Assembly: GCA_944330115.1 (NCBI GenBank)
Contig: CALVIN010000002.1
Location: forward strand, 186,001-250,000
Direction: 5' to 3'
Length of the DNA stretch: 64,000 bases
DNA from: an uncultured Clostridia bacterium
GTDB taxonomy: Bacteria; Bacillota; Clostridia; Christensenellales; Borkfalkiaceae
Part shown: positions 6,852-16,267 of the stretch, one piece after another
Layout of the letters: the number at the start of each line of letters is the position of its first letter
Position numbering within the stretch: position 1 is the first letter of the stretch
Notes under the pieces: model-generated
Told to the model about the DNA's origin: nothing
The model's input: the letters and a program-made list of their open reading frames with translations, nothing else
Databases searched by the model: none
Made by a program: the position numbers and the translations under genes

Positions 6852-8669
6852 ATGGATATAATCAGGGAAAAACTAAAACTTCTGCCCGATAACCCGGGCG
6901 TATATATAATGCTCGATAAGTACTCCAACGTCATCTATGTGGGCAAGGCGCGCGTTTTGAAGAACCGCGTGAGGCAGTATTTTCACTCCTCGCCCAAGCC
7001 CGACAAGGTGATGCGAATGGTGGAGAACATCGCCGATTTCAACTACATCATCACCAAGACCGAGCGCGACGCGCTTGCGCTTGAAAATAACCTGATAAAA
7101 AAATACAAGCCCAAATATAACATACTTTTAAAGGACGACAAGACGTACCCCTATATAAGGGTGGACCTGCACGACGATTTCCCGGGCTTTTACGTCACCC
7201 GCAGGGTAAAAAAGGACGGCGCGCGCTACTACGGCCCCTATATGGGCGGCGTAAGCTACCGCGACATCTTAGAGATACTTCAGCTCACCTTTCAGATAAG
7301 GCTGTGCCACACGGCGATGGGGGTTAAACCTAAGCGCGAGTGCCTCAATTACCACATAGGCCGCTGCCTTGCGCCCTGCGCGCACAAGTGCACAAAGGAG
7401 GAGTACGCAGCCTGCGTAAAGAGGGCGGTAAACTTCCTCGAGGGCAACTATAAGGACGCCGAGGCGCTGTTAAAGGAGAAGATGCTCTCTGCCGCGGCGG
7501 GTGAAAATTTCGAGCTCGCGCTCGACTACCGCAACAAGATAGAGATGCTCTCCAAGCTCGAGGCTCGCAGGATAACTTCGCTTTCAAACTTCCTCGATGC
7601 CGACATAATAGCCTATACCACAAACAACCTATATTCGGCGGTAAACGTGCTCATAACGCGCAAGGGCGTAATGCAGGGCGGCACGAGCTACGCCTTGGAG
7701 GACGCCCATTCCTCCGATTCGGAGGCGCTCTCGCAGTTTATAACGCAGTACTATGCCGACAGGCTCCCCCCTGCCGAGATAATAACCGAGAGCTGTCTGG
7801 AGGGCGAGAGGGAGCTTCTGGAGGAGTTTTTCAAGGAGAAGTACGATAAAGCTGTAAAGATAACCTTTGCCAAGCAGGGCGTAAAGGCGCAGCTTTTATC
7901 CATGGCGCAGGAGAACGCGCGCGACTACCTCGAAAAATCTATCGACAAGATAAAGCACAAGGACGACATGACTGTGAATGCCTGCAGGCGGCTGCAATCG
8001 CTGCTCGGGCTGAATAAATACCCGCGCCGCATGGAGTGCTACGATATTTCCAACATAAGCGGCGTCGATAAAGTCGGCTCAATGGTGGTGTTTGTCGACG
8101 GCGAGGCAGAGCGGAGCAGCTACCGCAGGTTCCGCATAAAGACCGTTGAGGGCGCAAACGACTTTGCCTCCCTGCAGGAGGTGTTAAAGCGCAGGCTGTC
8201 AAAACTGGGCACCGAAGAGGAGGAGCGCTTTGCCAAACCCGACCTCATCATCATCGACGGCGGCAAGGGGCAGCTCTCCGCCGTGAAGGAGATCTTCGAC
8301 GGCATGGGCATATCGGATATCGAGCTGATATCTCTCGCCAAGCGCGAGGAGGAGGTGTTCACCTTAAACTCCGACGAGAGCGTAAAGATAGACCACCGCG
8401 ACTATGCCCTCAAGATGCTGCAGAGGATAAGGGACGAGGCGCACCGCTTTGCCATAACCTACTTCAGAAACCTGCACTCCAAGCGCAATTTGGAGAGCGT
8501 GCTCTCGGAGATAGAGGGCGTGGGCAAAAAGAAGAGGGCGGCGCTTATGGAGCGCTTCGGCACGATAGATAAGATAATGGCGGCAAGCCCGGAGGAGCTC
8601 TCCACGACAGAGGGCATAGGTCCCGCGCTTGCAAAAACTATATACGACTATTTTAACGAGAAATTATGA
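6852..8669 (+). CDS. uvrC: Excinuclease ABC subunit C
   Basis: UvrC makes the two incisions around bulky DNA lesions in nucleotide excision repair. The 605-residue protein starts with the GIY-YIG nuclease domain (PGVYIML, then IYVGKA), has the Cys-rich segment typical of many UvrC proteins (CLNYHIGRCLAPC), a UVR motif around residue 200, the RNase H-like endonuclease half (IIIDGGKGQLSA) and a C-terminal helix-hairpin-helix (EGVGKKKRAALMERFG). The start at 6852 is chosen because it lies downstream of the promoter -10 and agrees with the family N-terminus; no strong ribosome-binding site is seen. uvrA and uvrB are not in the window. It overlaps the next gene by four bases (ATGA). Confidence 0.96.
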   Translation: MDIIREKLKLLPDNPGVYIMLDKYSNVIYVGKARVLKNRVRQYFHSSPKPDKVMRMVENIADFNYIITKTERDALALENNLIKKYKPKYNILLKDDKTYPYIRVDLHDDFPGFYVTRRVKKDGARYYGPYMGGVSYRDILEILQLTFQIRLCHTAMGVKPKRECLNYHIGRCLAPCAHKCTKEEYAACVKRAVNFLEGNYKDAEALLKEKMLSAAAGENFELALDYRNKIEMLSKLEARRITSLSNFLDADIIAYTTNNLYSAVNVLITRKGVMQGGTSYALEDAHSSDSEALSQFITQYYADRLPPAEIITESCLEGERELLEEFFKEKYDKAVKITFAKQGVKAQLLSMAQENARDYLEKSIDKIKHKDDMTVNACRRLQSLLGLNKYPRRMECYDISNISGVDKVGSMVVFVDGEAERSSYRRFRIKTVEGANDFASLQEVLKRRLSKLGTEEEERFAKPDLIIIDGGKGQLSAVKEIFDGMGISDIELISLAKREEEVFTLNSDESVKIDHRDYALKMLQRIRDEAHRFAITYFRNLHSKRNLESVLSEIEGVGKKKRAALMERFGTIDKIMAASPEELSTTEGIGPALAKTIYDYFNEKL

Positions 8670-9487
8670 AGATAAAGTGCGGACTTATAGTTTCCGATTT
8701 CGACGGAACGCTTTTAACAACGACCCAGACTGTGCCAAACGAGGTGCGCGAGGCGATAGCAAGCTACGTTTCGGCGGGCGGCATATTTGCAGTATGCACG
8801 GGCAGGATGCTCGTCTCCATACTTCCGCAAGTGCGCGCCCTCGGCTTAAAGGGGCTTGTGGCGGCATATCAGGGCACCGTTATAGCCGATATAGAGAGCG
8901 GCAGGCTGATACGCAACGGCGGCTTTGCCGTGGAGGATTCGGTGGAGATATGCAAGACGCTCGAGCGGCGCGGCGAGGCGATAAACGCCTATGCCGACGA
9001 TGTGATGTATACCACCCTGCCCGCGGACGACAAGCTGCTCACCATGTATGAAAAGATAACCGGCATAACCGCCCGCCACATAAGCGGACCCATGTCGGAC
9101 TTTGTGGCGCAAAATAAGCTCTATTGCCAAAAGATAGTCAGCGTAGTCATGCCGGATAAAAAGCGCGCTCTCTACGACTATCTTATAGAGGAGCTGGGTG
9201 ATAGGTATGAAGTCACTTACAGCGCGGCCGTGCTGGTAGAGGTATCGCCCAAGGGCGATGACAAGGGTGAGGCTTTGAGGTACATCGCCGCGCACTACGG
9301 CATACCAATCGAAAATACCGTCGCCATAGGCGATAACCTGAACGACCTTCCCATGATAGAGGCGGCGGGCGTGGGTGTAGCCGTTGCCAACGGCGTTGAG
9401 GAATTCAAAAAGTTTGCCGACGACATCTGCCCCTCGTGCGATGAGGGCGGAGTGGCGCACGTTATCAAAAAATACGGGTTTGCATAG
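8666..9487 (+). CDS. Cof-type HAD-IIB phosphatase
   Basis: A 273-residue haloacid-dehalogenase phosphatase of the Cof/YbjI type, which dephosphorylates small phosphorylated metabolites such as sugar phosphates or nucleotides. Motif I is DFDGT (D11, D13). The last motif, GDNLNDLPMIEAAG, carries the Mg2+ aspartates, and the IIB cap lies between. The physiological substrate cannot be read from the sequence. The gene is coupled to uvrC by an ATGA overlap. Its TAG stop is supplied by a copy of the dispersed AGTACTATG repeat, whose ATG is also the start of the next gene. Confidence 0.9.
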   Translation: MKIKCGLIVSDFDGTLLTTTQTVPNEVREAIASYVSAGGIFAVCTGRMLVSILPQVRALGLKGLVAAYQGTVIADIESGRLIRNGGFAVEDSVEICKTLERRGEAINAYADDVMYTTLPADDKLLTMYEKITGITARHISGPMSDFVAQNKLYCQKIVSVVMPDKKRALYDYLIEELGDRYEVTYSAAVLVEVSPKGDDKGEALRYIAAHYGIPIENTVAIGDNLNDLPMIEAAGVGVAVANGVEEFKKFADDICPSCDEGGVAHVIKKYGFA

Positions 9488-9504
9488 TACTATGTGTGAA
9501 ATAT
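9479..9504 (+). repeat. Dispersed AGTACTATG repeat, copy 1
   Basis: TTTGCATAGTACTATG followed by TGTGAAATA. The palindrome CATAGTACTATG provides the TAG stop of the HAD gene (9485-9487) and the ATG start of the U32 gene (9492). Confidence 0.85.
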
Positions 9505-11666
9505 TAGCCCCTGCGGGCGATAAAAACAGCGCTCTCGCCGCCATAAACAGCGGGGCGGACGCCATATACCTCGGCTTAAAGCAGTTTTCTGCGCGCTCCT
9601 CGGCAGATAATTTCGACCTGTCGCAATTAAAAGAGATAATAAATTATGCCGCGATATTCGGCGTGAAGGTGCACGTCGCCATGAACACGCTGGTAAAACA
9701 GAGCGAGGTGAGCTCCTTTTTATCCTCGGTTTGCGAGGTGTGGAACGCGGGCGCCGACGCAATAATAATGCAGGATATCTTTTTGGGCAGGGCCGTGCAC
9801 GAGGCCTTTCCGCAGATGGTGCTGCACCTGTCTACGCAGGCGGGCGTATGCAACGAATACGGCGCGCGCCTTGCAAAGGAATTCGGCTTTTCGCGCGTGA
9901 TCCTTGCCAGAGAGACGGCGTTTGAAGACATACAAAAGATAACCGATATAATCGAAACGGAAGTGTTCGTGCAGGGCGCGCTGTGCACCTGCTTTTCGGG
10001 GCAGTGCTATCTCTCGTCGTTTGCAGGCGGAAACAGCGGCAACCGCGGGCGGTGCAAGCAGCCCTGCAGAAAGCTGTATTCGATAGACCGCAGCGGGTTT
10101 GAGGAGAGGGCATACCGGCTCTCGCCCTCAGACCTGTGCGCGGGTGAAAATATAATAAAACTTAAAGAGGCGGGCGTATATTCCTTCAAGATAGAGGGGC
10201 GCATGCGCCGCCCCGAATATGTTGCGGCGGCCGTGGACTACTACAAGAGCATTTTAAGCGGCGGCGAGGGCGACCTCTCGGCGTTAAAACGCACCTACAA
10301 CCGCGGCAACTATACAAGGGGACTTGCCTTCGGCCAGGATAAGAGCTTTCTCTCTCCCGCCGTGCAGGGGCATATGGGCGAATATGTCGGCACGGTAAAG
10401 ATAGCGGGCGGCCGCGCCCTGTGCGAAAGTCCGGCGCGCTTTGTAAAGGGCGACGGGTTCAAAATATTGCGTTCGGGCAAAGAGGTGTGCGGCGCCGTTT
10501 ACGACGGCGACTGCCGCGGCGGCTTTTACTTGGGTTCAACAAAGCGCCTTAAAAACGGCGACAAGGTGTTTGTAACCACCGATACTTCGCTTAATCAGCG
10601 TCTGCTTTCAAAAAGGCGGCTGCTTACGGCCGATATCTTCGCCCGCTTCTGCGAGGGAGAGTATCCGCTCGTAAGCATCAACGGCTGCGAATACGTCGGC
10701 AGGCAAAAACTTGAAAGGGCGCAGAACAGGCCGCTCAACGAGGAGGATATCATCACCTGCTTCCGCAAGGTGGGTGAGCTGCCTTTCAAGGTGATATTCG
10801 GCAACGTGCAGGTGGAGGGCGCGCCCTTCATGAATATGGCGGCGCTCAATGCCTTCCGCAGGGAGGCCTACGAAAATTTTATCGCGCACATAACTTTCAA
10901 GGAGCACTTCCCCGCCGAGGGCGAGATAGCCGTGCCCGAGGTCACCTGCGCGCAAAATGATTTAACGGCCGTCATCTGCTCCGATCTTAACGGCGTGCGC
11001 GCCGATATAGGCATCTTAAAGCCGGATAACTACTTTGCCGACCTTGCGCCGCTCGTCAAAGATTTCGGCGGCGAAAAGTATATCTATCTGCCGGCATTTT
11101 TAAGCGGCAATGAGATAGAAAAGCTTAAAGCGGTCTGCGCGCCGTTCGACGGCATATACTGCGAGGGCTTTTACGGTATCGCGCTTGCGCGCGAGCTCAA
11201 CAAACCGCTCTTTGCAGGCATCGGCTATAACGTAGCCAACACAATTGCGGCAAATTTCCTTGCACAAAACACAAAATATTTTTGCCTTTCAAAGGAGCTT
11301 ACTGCGGGAGAGTGCGCCCTGCTGCGCGCGCACAACGGCTTTATACTCTCCGTCGGCGGCATAAAGGTGATGGACCTTATCTATTGCCCGTTCGGCCGCA
11401 CCTGCAAAACTTGCGACAGGCGCAGGGAGTACACTCTCACCGACGAAGTCGGCAGAAAATTCCCATTAAGGCGGTATGAGCTCTCGTCCTGCCGCTTCGA
11501 GCTGTATAACTGCGCAAACCTCTGCGCCGACAACGCCCACGTGAGGCTGTGCGACTGCACCCTTTTAAACGGCGCGCTCATATCGCGCGAACTTGCGGAG
11601 GGCAAAAATATAAGAGAAGAGCTCGGGGAGATAACGCGCGGGCACTTCAACTCGCCCGTACTGTAA
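9492..11666 (+). CDS. U32-family peptidase / rRNA-modification protein with DUF3656-type C-terminus
   Basis: A 724-residue member of peptidase family U32. The N-terminal half carries the family opening ILAPAGD and the Cys-bearing signature CFSGQCYLSS...GNRGRCKQPCR; the C-terminal half has a further Cys set (CPFGRTCKTCDRR). Relatives include collagenase-like proteins and RlhA/TrhP, which act in hydroxylation of rRNA or tRNA with iron-sulfur clusters; RNA modification is therefore as likely as proteolysis. The start at 9492 is chosen because MCEILAPAGD aligns with the family N-terminus, although no ribosome-binding site precedes it and the ATG belongs to the dispersed repeat. It lies five bases after the HAD stop. 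Confidence 0.88.
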   Translation: MCEILAPAGDKNSALAAINSGADAIYLGLKQFSARSSADNFDLSQLKEIINYAAIFGVKVHVAMNTLVKQSEVSSFLSSVCEVWNAGADAIIMQDIFLGRAVHEAFPQMVLHLSTQAGVCNEYGARLAKEFGFSRVILARETAFEDIQKITDIIETEVFVQGALCTCFSGQCYLSSFAGGNSGNRGRCKQPCRKLYSIDRSGFEERAYRLSPSDLCAGENIIKLKEAGVYSFKIEGRMRRPEYVAAAVDYYKSILSGGEGDLSALKRTYNRGNYTRGLAFGQDKSFLSPAVQGHMGEYVGTVKIAGGRALCESPARFVKGDGFKILRSGKEVCGAVYDGDCRGGFYLGSTKRLKNGDKVFVTTDTSLNQRLLSKRRLLTADIFARFCEGEYPLVSINGCEYVGRQKLERAQNRPLNEEDIITCFRKVGELPFKVIFGNVQVEGAPFMNMAALNAFRREAYENFIAHITFKEHFPAEGEIAVPEVTCAQNDLTAVICSDLNGVRADIGILKPDNYFADLAPLVKDFGGEKYIYLPAFLSGNEIEKLKAVCAPFDGIYCEGFYGIALARELNKPLFAGIGYNVANTIAANFLAQNTKYFCLSKELTAGECALLRAHNGFILSVGGIKVMDLIYCPFGRTCKTCDRRREYTLTDEVGRKFPLRRYELSSCRFELYNCANLCADNAHVRLCDCTLLNGALISRELAEGKNIREELGEITRGHFNSPVL

Positions 11667-11814
11667 AGCCTTAATTGCGCCGCCCGAGCCGATAAAATTA
11701 CAATTTATCGTAAAAAATTGCGGCGTGGGCGGAATATATGCGGCCAACCGCTGCCGCCGGAATACATATAATTTTGCCATATTGCGGCGCGCTCTGCGCC
11801 CGTTACATACAGAT

Positions 11815-14181
11815 ATGAACTGTCAATTTTTCGAAAAACTTGAACTCAATAAGGTGCTTGCAAAGTGTGCCGAATACGCCGTGCTCGCTCCCACAAAGGC
11901 GCTCATAATGTCGAGTCTGCCGTCCTCCGACCTTGCCGAGGTGCGCGAGAGGCTCTCCCGCACGGAGGAGGCCGATAAGCTGCTCTTCAAGGCGGGAGTT
12001 TCGGGCGTGGAGTACTTCGACGACGCCGACGAGCTGCTTTCGCGCGCGCAAAAGGGCAGCGCGCTCTCCTGCGGCGAGCTCAAAACGGTGAACGCGCTCA
12101 ACCGTTCGGCGCGCATTGCGCAGACTTCGGTGTTCTCGCTTGCGGGCGACGATATAGTGCTGCTCAGATCCGACTGCTCGCGCCTGTATTACGACAGCCG
12201 CCTCGAGGAAGAGGTAGATTTTGCCATTATTTCCGACAGCGAGATAAACGACCATGCCAGCGAAAAGCTGTTTGATATACGCAGTAAAATTAAGGCGCTC
12301 AACGCGCGCATACGCTCCAAGCTCACCGAATACATCACCGGCCCCACGTCGGCGTTTTTGCAGGACGCCACCGTCACCATGCGCAACGACCGCTTTGTTA
12401 TCCCCGTAAAGGCGGAGTATAAAAACAGAGTGCGCGGCTTCGTGCACGACCGCTCGCAGACGGGCGCCACCTTCTTCATCGAGCCCGAATATGTGCTCGA
12501 GATGAACAACGAGCTCATCGCGCTCACCCTCGACGAGCGAGAGGAAGTGGAGCGCATATTAAAGAACTTTTCGGCGCGCTTCGGCGCCATCGCGCAAAAG
12601 CTCAGGGACGACGAGGAGATACTCGTCGGGCTTGACTTCTGTTATGCGCGCGCTCAATATGCCTACGCGGTGAGGGCGGTAAAGCCCGACGTGAACAGGC
12701 GCGGACATATAGATATAATCAAGGGCAGGCACCCTCTCATCGACAAAGATAAGATAGTGCCCGTAAGCGTGGAGCTGGGCGCCGACTATAATTTCTTGCT
12801 CCTCAGCGGCGCAAATACAGGCGGCAAGACGGTAACCTTAAAGATGGTGGGCCTGTTTTGCCTGATGGCGGCGTGCGGGCTGTATATTCCCGCCGCGTCG
12901 GGCAGCGCCGTGGGCGTGTTCGACAACGTATTCTGCGACCTGGGCGACAGTCAGAGCATAGAGGAGAACCTCTCCACATTTTCTTCGCACATAAGAAATA
13001 TCATAGATATAGTAAACGGCGTCAATGAATACAGCCTCGTGCTCATCGACGAGCCGGGCGGCGGCACCAACCCCGACGAGGGCCAGGCGCTGGCGAGGGC
13101 GGTGGTGGAAAAATTGCTCTCAACCGGCTGCAAGGGCATAGTTACCACGCACTTCACCGCCTTAAAGGAATTTGCCTTCGGCGCAAAGGGCATTGAGAAC
13201 GCCAGCATGGAGTTCGACTCGGCGACGTTGAAGCCGCTCTACCGCATAAAGATAGGTATGCCCGGCTCGAGCAACGCGCTTGCCATATGCAGGCGCATGG
13301 GTCTGCCCGAAGATATTTTGGACAGGGCCGTTTCCTACCTCTCCGAGGGCGGCCGCGCGTTTGAAAATATCGTGCGCAGCGCGGAGGACAGCAGGGTAAA
13401 GGCCGAGCAACTCGTCTCCGAAAACGAGGCGCTGCGCGCCGAGCTCAAAGATAAGATAGCTTTTGCCGAGAGCCGCGCCGACGCTTTGGAGCGCGAGCGC
13501 GCAAAGCTTCTGAACAACGCCAAGGCCGAGAGCCGCCGCATAATAAACGAGCGCGCGGCAGAGGCGGAGGAACTGCTCTCCGAGATAGAGGAGATATTCA
13601 AAAAGTCAGAGATAACCGAGGCCGACCTCATCAAGGCGCGCACTCTTAAAAACAAGATCAAGGACGCCGCCTTCAAGTCGGAGGACGCGCCGCAGAGGCA
13701 GGCGCCCTCTTACCGCCAGGCCACGAAGGACGACCTGCACGCAGGCGACAGAGTGTTTGTAAAGCCCATGCAGACGGAGGGCGAGGTGCTCGCCATATCG
13801 TCAAAGGGCGAGGCCGAGGTCGCGTGCGGCAGCATGAAGATGCGCTGCAAGCCGGCAGACCTTCTTATAATAGAAAACAACCGGCAGCAAAAGGCTGAAA
13901 ATAACGTGCGCGTCGTCCGCAAGATAGCCCCTTCCACGCCCGTGCTTGAAATAAACGTCATAGGAATGACGGTGGAGGAGGCGCTCTACGAGGTGGATAA
14001 CTTTATCGACCGCGCCGTCACCGATAACTTGGAGGAGATAAAGGTGATACACGGCGTCGGCACGGGCAAACTTCGCAAGGCCATAGCCGAGCACTTAAAA
14101 AGGCACAAAAACGTCGAAAGTTTCCGTTCGGGCAAATACGGCGAGGGCGAAACGGGCGTTACATTCATAAAACTTAAATAG
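11815..14181 (+). CDS. mutS2: Endonuclease MutS2
   Basis: A 788-residue MutS2, which acts on branched DNA and stalled, collided ribosomes in Firmicutes rather than in mismatch repair. It has the core/lever region, an ABC ATPase with Walker A SGANTGGKT (near residue 332) and Walker B VLIDEPGGGTNPDEG, a long Glu/Lys-rich coiled coil (about 520-620), a KOW-like segment and a C-terminal Smr nuclease domain (INVIGMTVEEAL; VIHGVGTGKLR). The start at 11815 gives the family opening MNCQFFEKLELNKVL; an upstream in-frame ATG would add 30 atypical residues. A possible TATAAT is at 11767, but no good -35 was seen. Confidence 0.95.
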   Translation: MNCQFFEKLELNKVLAKCAEYAVLAPTKALIMSSLPSSDLAEVRERLSRTEEADKLLFKAGVSGVEYFDDADELLSRAQKGSALSCGELKTVNALNRSARIAQTSVFSLAGDDIVLLRSDCSRLYYDSRLEEEVDFAIISDSEINDHASEKLFDIRSKIKALNARIRSKLTEYITGPTSAFLQDATVTMRNDRFVIPVKAEYKNRVRGFVHDRSQTGATFFIEPEYVLEMNNELIALTLDEREEVERILKNFSARFGAIAQKLRDDEEILVGLDFCYARAQYAYAVRAVKPDVNRRGHIDIIKGRHPLIDKDKIVPVSVELGADYNFLLLSGANTGGKTVTLKMVGLFCLMAACGLYIPAASGSAVGVFDNVFCDLGDSQSIEENLSTFSSHIRNIIDIVNGVNEYSLVLIDEPGGGTNPDEGQALARAVVEKLLSTGCKGIVTTHFTALKEFAFGAKGIENASMEFDSATLKPLYRIKIGMPGSSNALAICRRMGLPEDILDRAVSYLSEGGRAFENIVRSAEDSRVKAEQLVSENEALRAELKDKIAFAESRADALERERAKLLNNAKAESRRIINERAAEAEELLSEIEEIFKKSEITEADLIKARTLKNKIKDAAFKSEDAPQRQAPSYRQATKDDLHAGDRVFVKPMQTEGEVLAISSKGEAEVACGSMKMRCKPADLLIIENNRQQKAENNVRVVRKIAPSTPVLEINVIGMTVEEALYEVDNFIDRAVTDNLEEIKVIHGVGTGKLRKAIAEHLKRHKNVESFRSGKYGEGETGVTFIKLK

Positions 14182-14307
14182 AAATCAAAAACACATAATA
14201 AACATAAACTTTGCTTTTTTTGTTGCCAAACAAAATTTTAAGGCAGTCAATAATTTGCCCCGCGACTAATATTATATAAATAGTATCGGCTTTTTAGGGG
14301 TAAACTG

Positions 14308-15009
14308 TTGAAGAACAAAGTTGTAGTAATTGTGACCAACCTGCTCATCTGCGCCATAATAGTCGTCACCGCCGTGGTGGGGTTTGCGGGCGGCAGCGCC
14401 GTGACCGTCTCCGACGGCGACAATAACGTGTTTTATCGCTCCGAATCGAATGACGGCGTGAGCCTGATGTTCAATGTATATCAGGGCGCCGACGAGGTGG
14501 AACGCATACTCGATATTCTCGATGAATACGGCGCAAAGGCCACCTTTTTTATAGGCGGCTGCTGGGCGGACGACAACGTCGACTGCGTGCGCGAGATCTC
14601 ATCGCGCGGGCATGAGCTGGCAAGTCACGGCTATTTTCACCGCGACCACTCGGCGCTCTCATACGAGGAGAACGTCGCTGAAATTTCGCCAAGCGTAAGG
14701 CTTTTAGAGATGATAAGCGGGCAAAAGATAGCGCTCTTTGCTCCGCCTTCAGGCGCATTTTGCGACTATACGGTGAGCGCCTGCCTCGAACTCGGGTTAA
14801 AGGTGATAATGTGGAGCCGCGATACGATAGACTGGCGCGACAGCGACGCGGCGCTTATAGCTTCGCGCGCTACAAAGGGGCTTGCGGCGGGCGATTTTGT
14901 GCTCATGCATCCCACGAGCAGCACCGTGCAGGCGCTGCCTGTAATTTTGAACTACATAAGAAATTGCGGCCTTGCCGCCTGTACGGTTTCGTACAGTTTA
15001 GGAGAATAA
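14308..15009 (+). CDS. YlxY-like polysaccharide deacetylase-fold protein
   Basis: A 233-residue membrane-anchored protein with an N-terminal helix (about residues 5-28) and a NodB-homology domain. The metal-binding SHGYFHRDH motif and APPSGAF are kept, but the catalytic TFDDG motif is replaced by MFNVYQG, so both aspartates are gone. The same loss is typical of the sporulation-associated YlxY group, and the following M16 peptidase matches the ylxY-mlpA pairing of Bacillus. It may therefore be a catalytically altered or inactive wall protein. The TTG start at 14308 is chosen because AGGGG lies seven bases upstream and it places the anchor helix at the N-terminus. Confidence 0.85.
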   Translation: MKNKVVVIVTNLLICAIIVVTAVVGFAGGSAVTVSDGDNNVFYRSESNDGVSLMFNVYQGADEVERILDILDEYGAKATFFIGGCWADDNVDCVREISSRGHELASHGYFHRDHSALSYEENVAEISPSVRLLEMISGQKIALFAPPSGAFCDYTVSACLELGLKVIMWSRDTIDWRDSDAALIASRATKGLAAGDFVLMHPTSSTVQALPVILNYIRNCGLAACTVSYSLGE

Positions 15010-16248
15010 ATGGTACATTATAAGACGCTAAAAAACGGGATCAGGCTTGTGGTAAAGCGCATGGAGGGGCTTATGTCGGTATCCATGGGCGTGCTCGTCG
15101 GCACGGGAGCTTGCGTTGAAACCGACAGCGAAGACGGCATCTCTCACTTTATCGAGCACATGATGTTCAAGGGCACGCAAAAGCGCTCGGCCTTTGCCAT
15201 ATCCGACGAGATGGACAGGATAGGCGCGCAGATGAATGCCTTTACCGGCAAGGACATCACCTGCTACTATGCCAAGTCCACCACAGAAAACGCAGGTAAG
15301 GCGTTCGAGATCCTCTCCGACCTCTTTTTGAACAGCGTTTTCCCTCCCGAGGAGATGGCGCGCGAAAAGGGCGTCGTCATCGAGGAGATAAACATGAACG
15401 AGGACACGCCCGACGATCTTTGCCTCGACCTTTTGGGCGAAGCCTACTACGGCAGGGCGGGCTACGGCAGGAACATACTCGGCACGAGGAGCAACGTGAG
15501 CGGCTTTACGCGCGAAGATATCGCCGCATACATGAAAAAGCGCTACACGACCGATAATATCGTCATCGCCATGGCGGGCAATATCGACCTCGATTTTGCC
15601 GATGAACTCGCCGAGAAGTATTTTTCGGATATTCCCGCCTCGAAGAAGGAGGAGAGGCAGGTCGTGGTAAACTTAAATCACGGCTCGCTTATAAGGCACA
15701 AGGACATAGAGCAGATACACTTCGCCGTAGGCTACCCCTCGGTCAAGCGCTACGACGAGCTGTACGACGCAACGCTCGTCATGAACTCCGTTTTGGGCGG
15801 CAGCATGAGCTCGCGCCTCTTTCAGACTGTGCGCGAAAAGCTCGGACTTGCCTACACCGTATATTCCTACAACACCTCATATGCCGAAACGGGCACGCTC
15901 GTCGTGTATGCGGGCGTGAACGCCGAAAATTATATAAAGTCGGTAGAGGCTGTTTATAAGTGCATAGAGGATATAAAACGCAAGGATATAACGGAGGAGG
16001 AGTTCGTTCGTGGCAAGGAGCAACTTAAAGCTTCGTCTATCTTTGCGCAGGAGAGCACGAGCTCGCAGATGCTCTTATACGGCAAGGAGCTCTTATACAG
16101 CGGCAAGCTGTATAACTTCGAGGAGCGCATAGACCGCGTGAACGCAGTTACTAAAGAGGACGTGTTCAATGCCATCGACGCCAACTTCGATGAGTCGCGC
16201 ATGTCGGCGGCGGTGGTCGGCAAATTGGACAAGCCGCTGCAAATATAG
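15010..16248 (+). CDS. M16-family zinc peptidase (MlpA/YmxG-like)
   Basis: A 412-residue insulinase-type peptidase. The inverted zinc motif HFIEHMMFKG (HxxEH) is near residues 46-50, with the downstream glutamate region EEINMNEDTPDD. The second, non-catalytic M16 half follows (GGSMSSRLFQTVREKLGLAY). The Bacillus homologue follows ylxY and precedes genes of spore and protease regulation; its substrate is not certain. The ATG is reached directly after the stop of the YlxY-like gene and GGAGAA precedes it, so the two are co-translated. Confidence 0.92.
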   Translation: MVHYKTLKNGIRLVVKRMEGLMSVSMGVLVGTGACVETDSEDGISHFIEHMMFKGTQKRSAFAISDEMDRIGAQMNAFTGKDITCYYAKSTTENAGKAFEILSDLFLNSVFPPEEMAREKGVVIEEINMNEDTPDDLCLDLLGEAYYGRAGYGRNILGTRSNVSGFTREDIAAYMKKRYTTDNIVIAMAGNIDLDFADELAEKYFSDIPASKKEERQVVVNLNHGSLIRHKDIEQIHFAVGYPSVKRYDELYDATLVMNSVLGGSMSSRLFQTVREKLGLAYTVYSYNTSYAETGTLVVYAGVNAENYIKSVEAVYKCIEDIKRKDITEEEFVRGKEQLKASSIFAQESTSSQMLLYGKELLYSGKLYNFEERIDRVNAVTKEDVFNAIDANFDESRMSAAVVGKLDKPLQI

Positions 16249-16267
16249 AGTACTATGTGTGACATAA
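16249..16267 (+). repeat. Dispersed AGTACTATG repeat, copy 2
   Basis: Perfect core AGTACTATGTGTGACATA starting immediately after the TAG stop of the M16 gene. Its ATG (16255) opens the glycosylase gene, whose first residues MCDIK are encoded by the repeat. Confidence 0.9.

Noticed and set aside
7747..7755. AGTACTATG inside uvrC
   Set aside because: Only the 9-base half matches, with no ACATA at the right spacing; a 9-mer is expected about once by chance in both strands of 64 kb, and it encodes ordinary UvrC residues.
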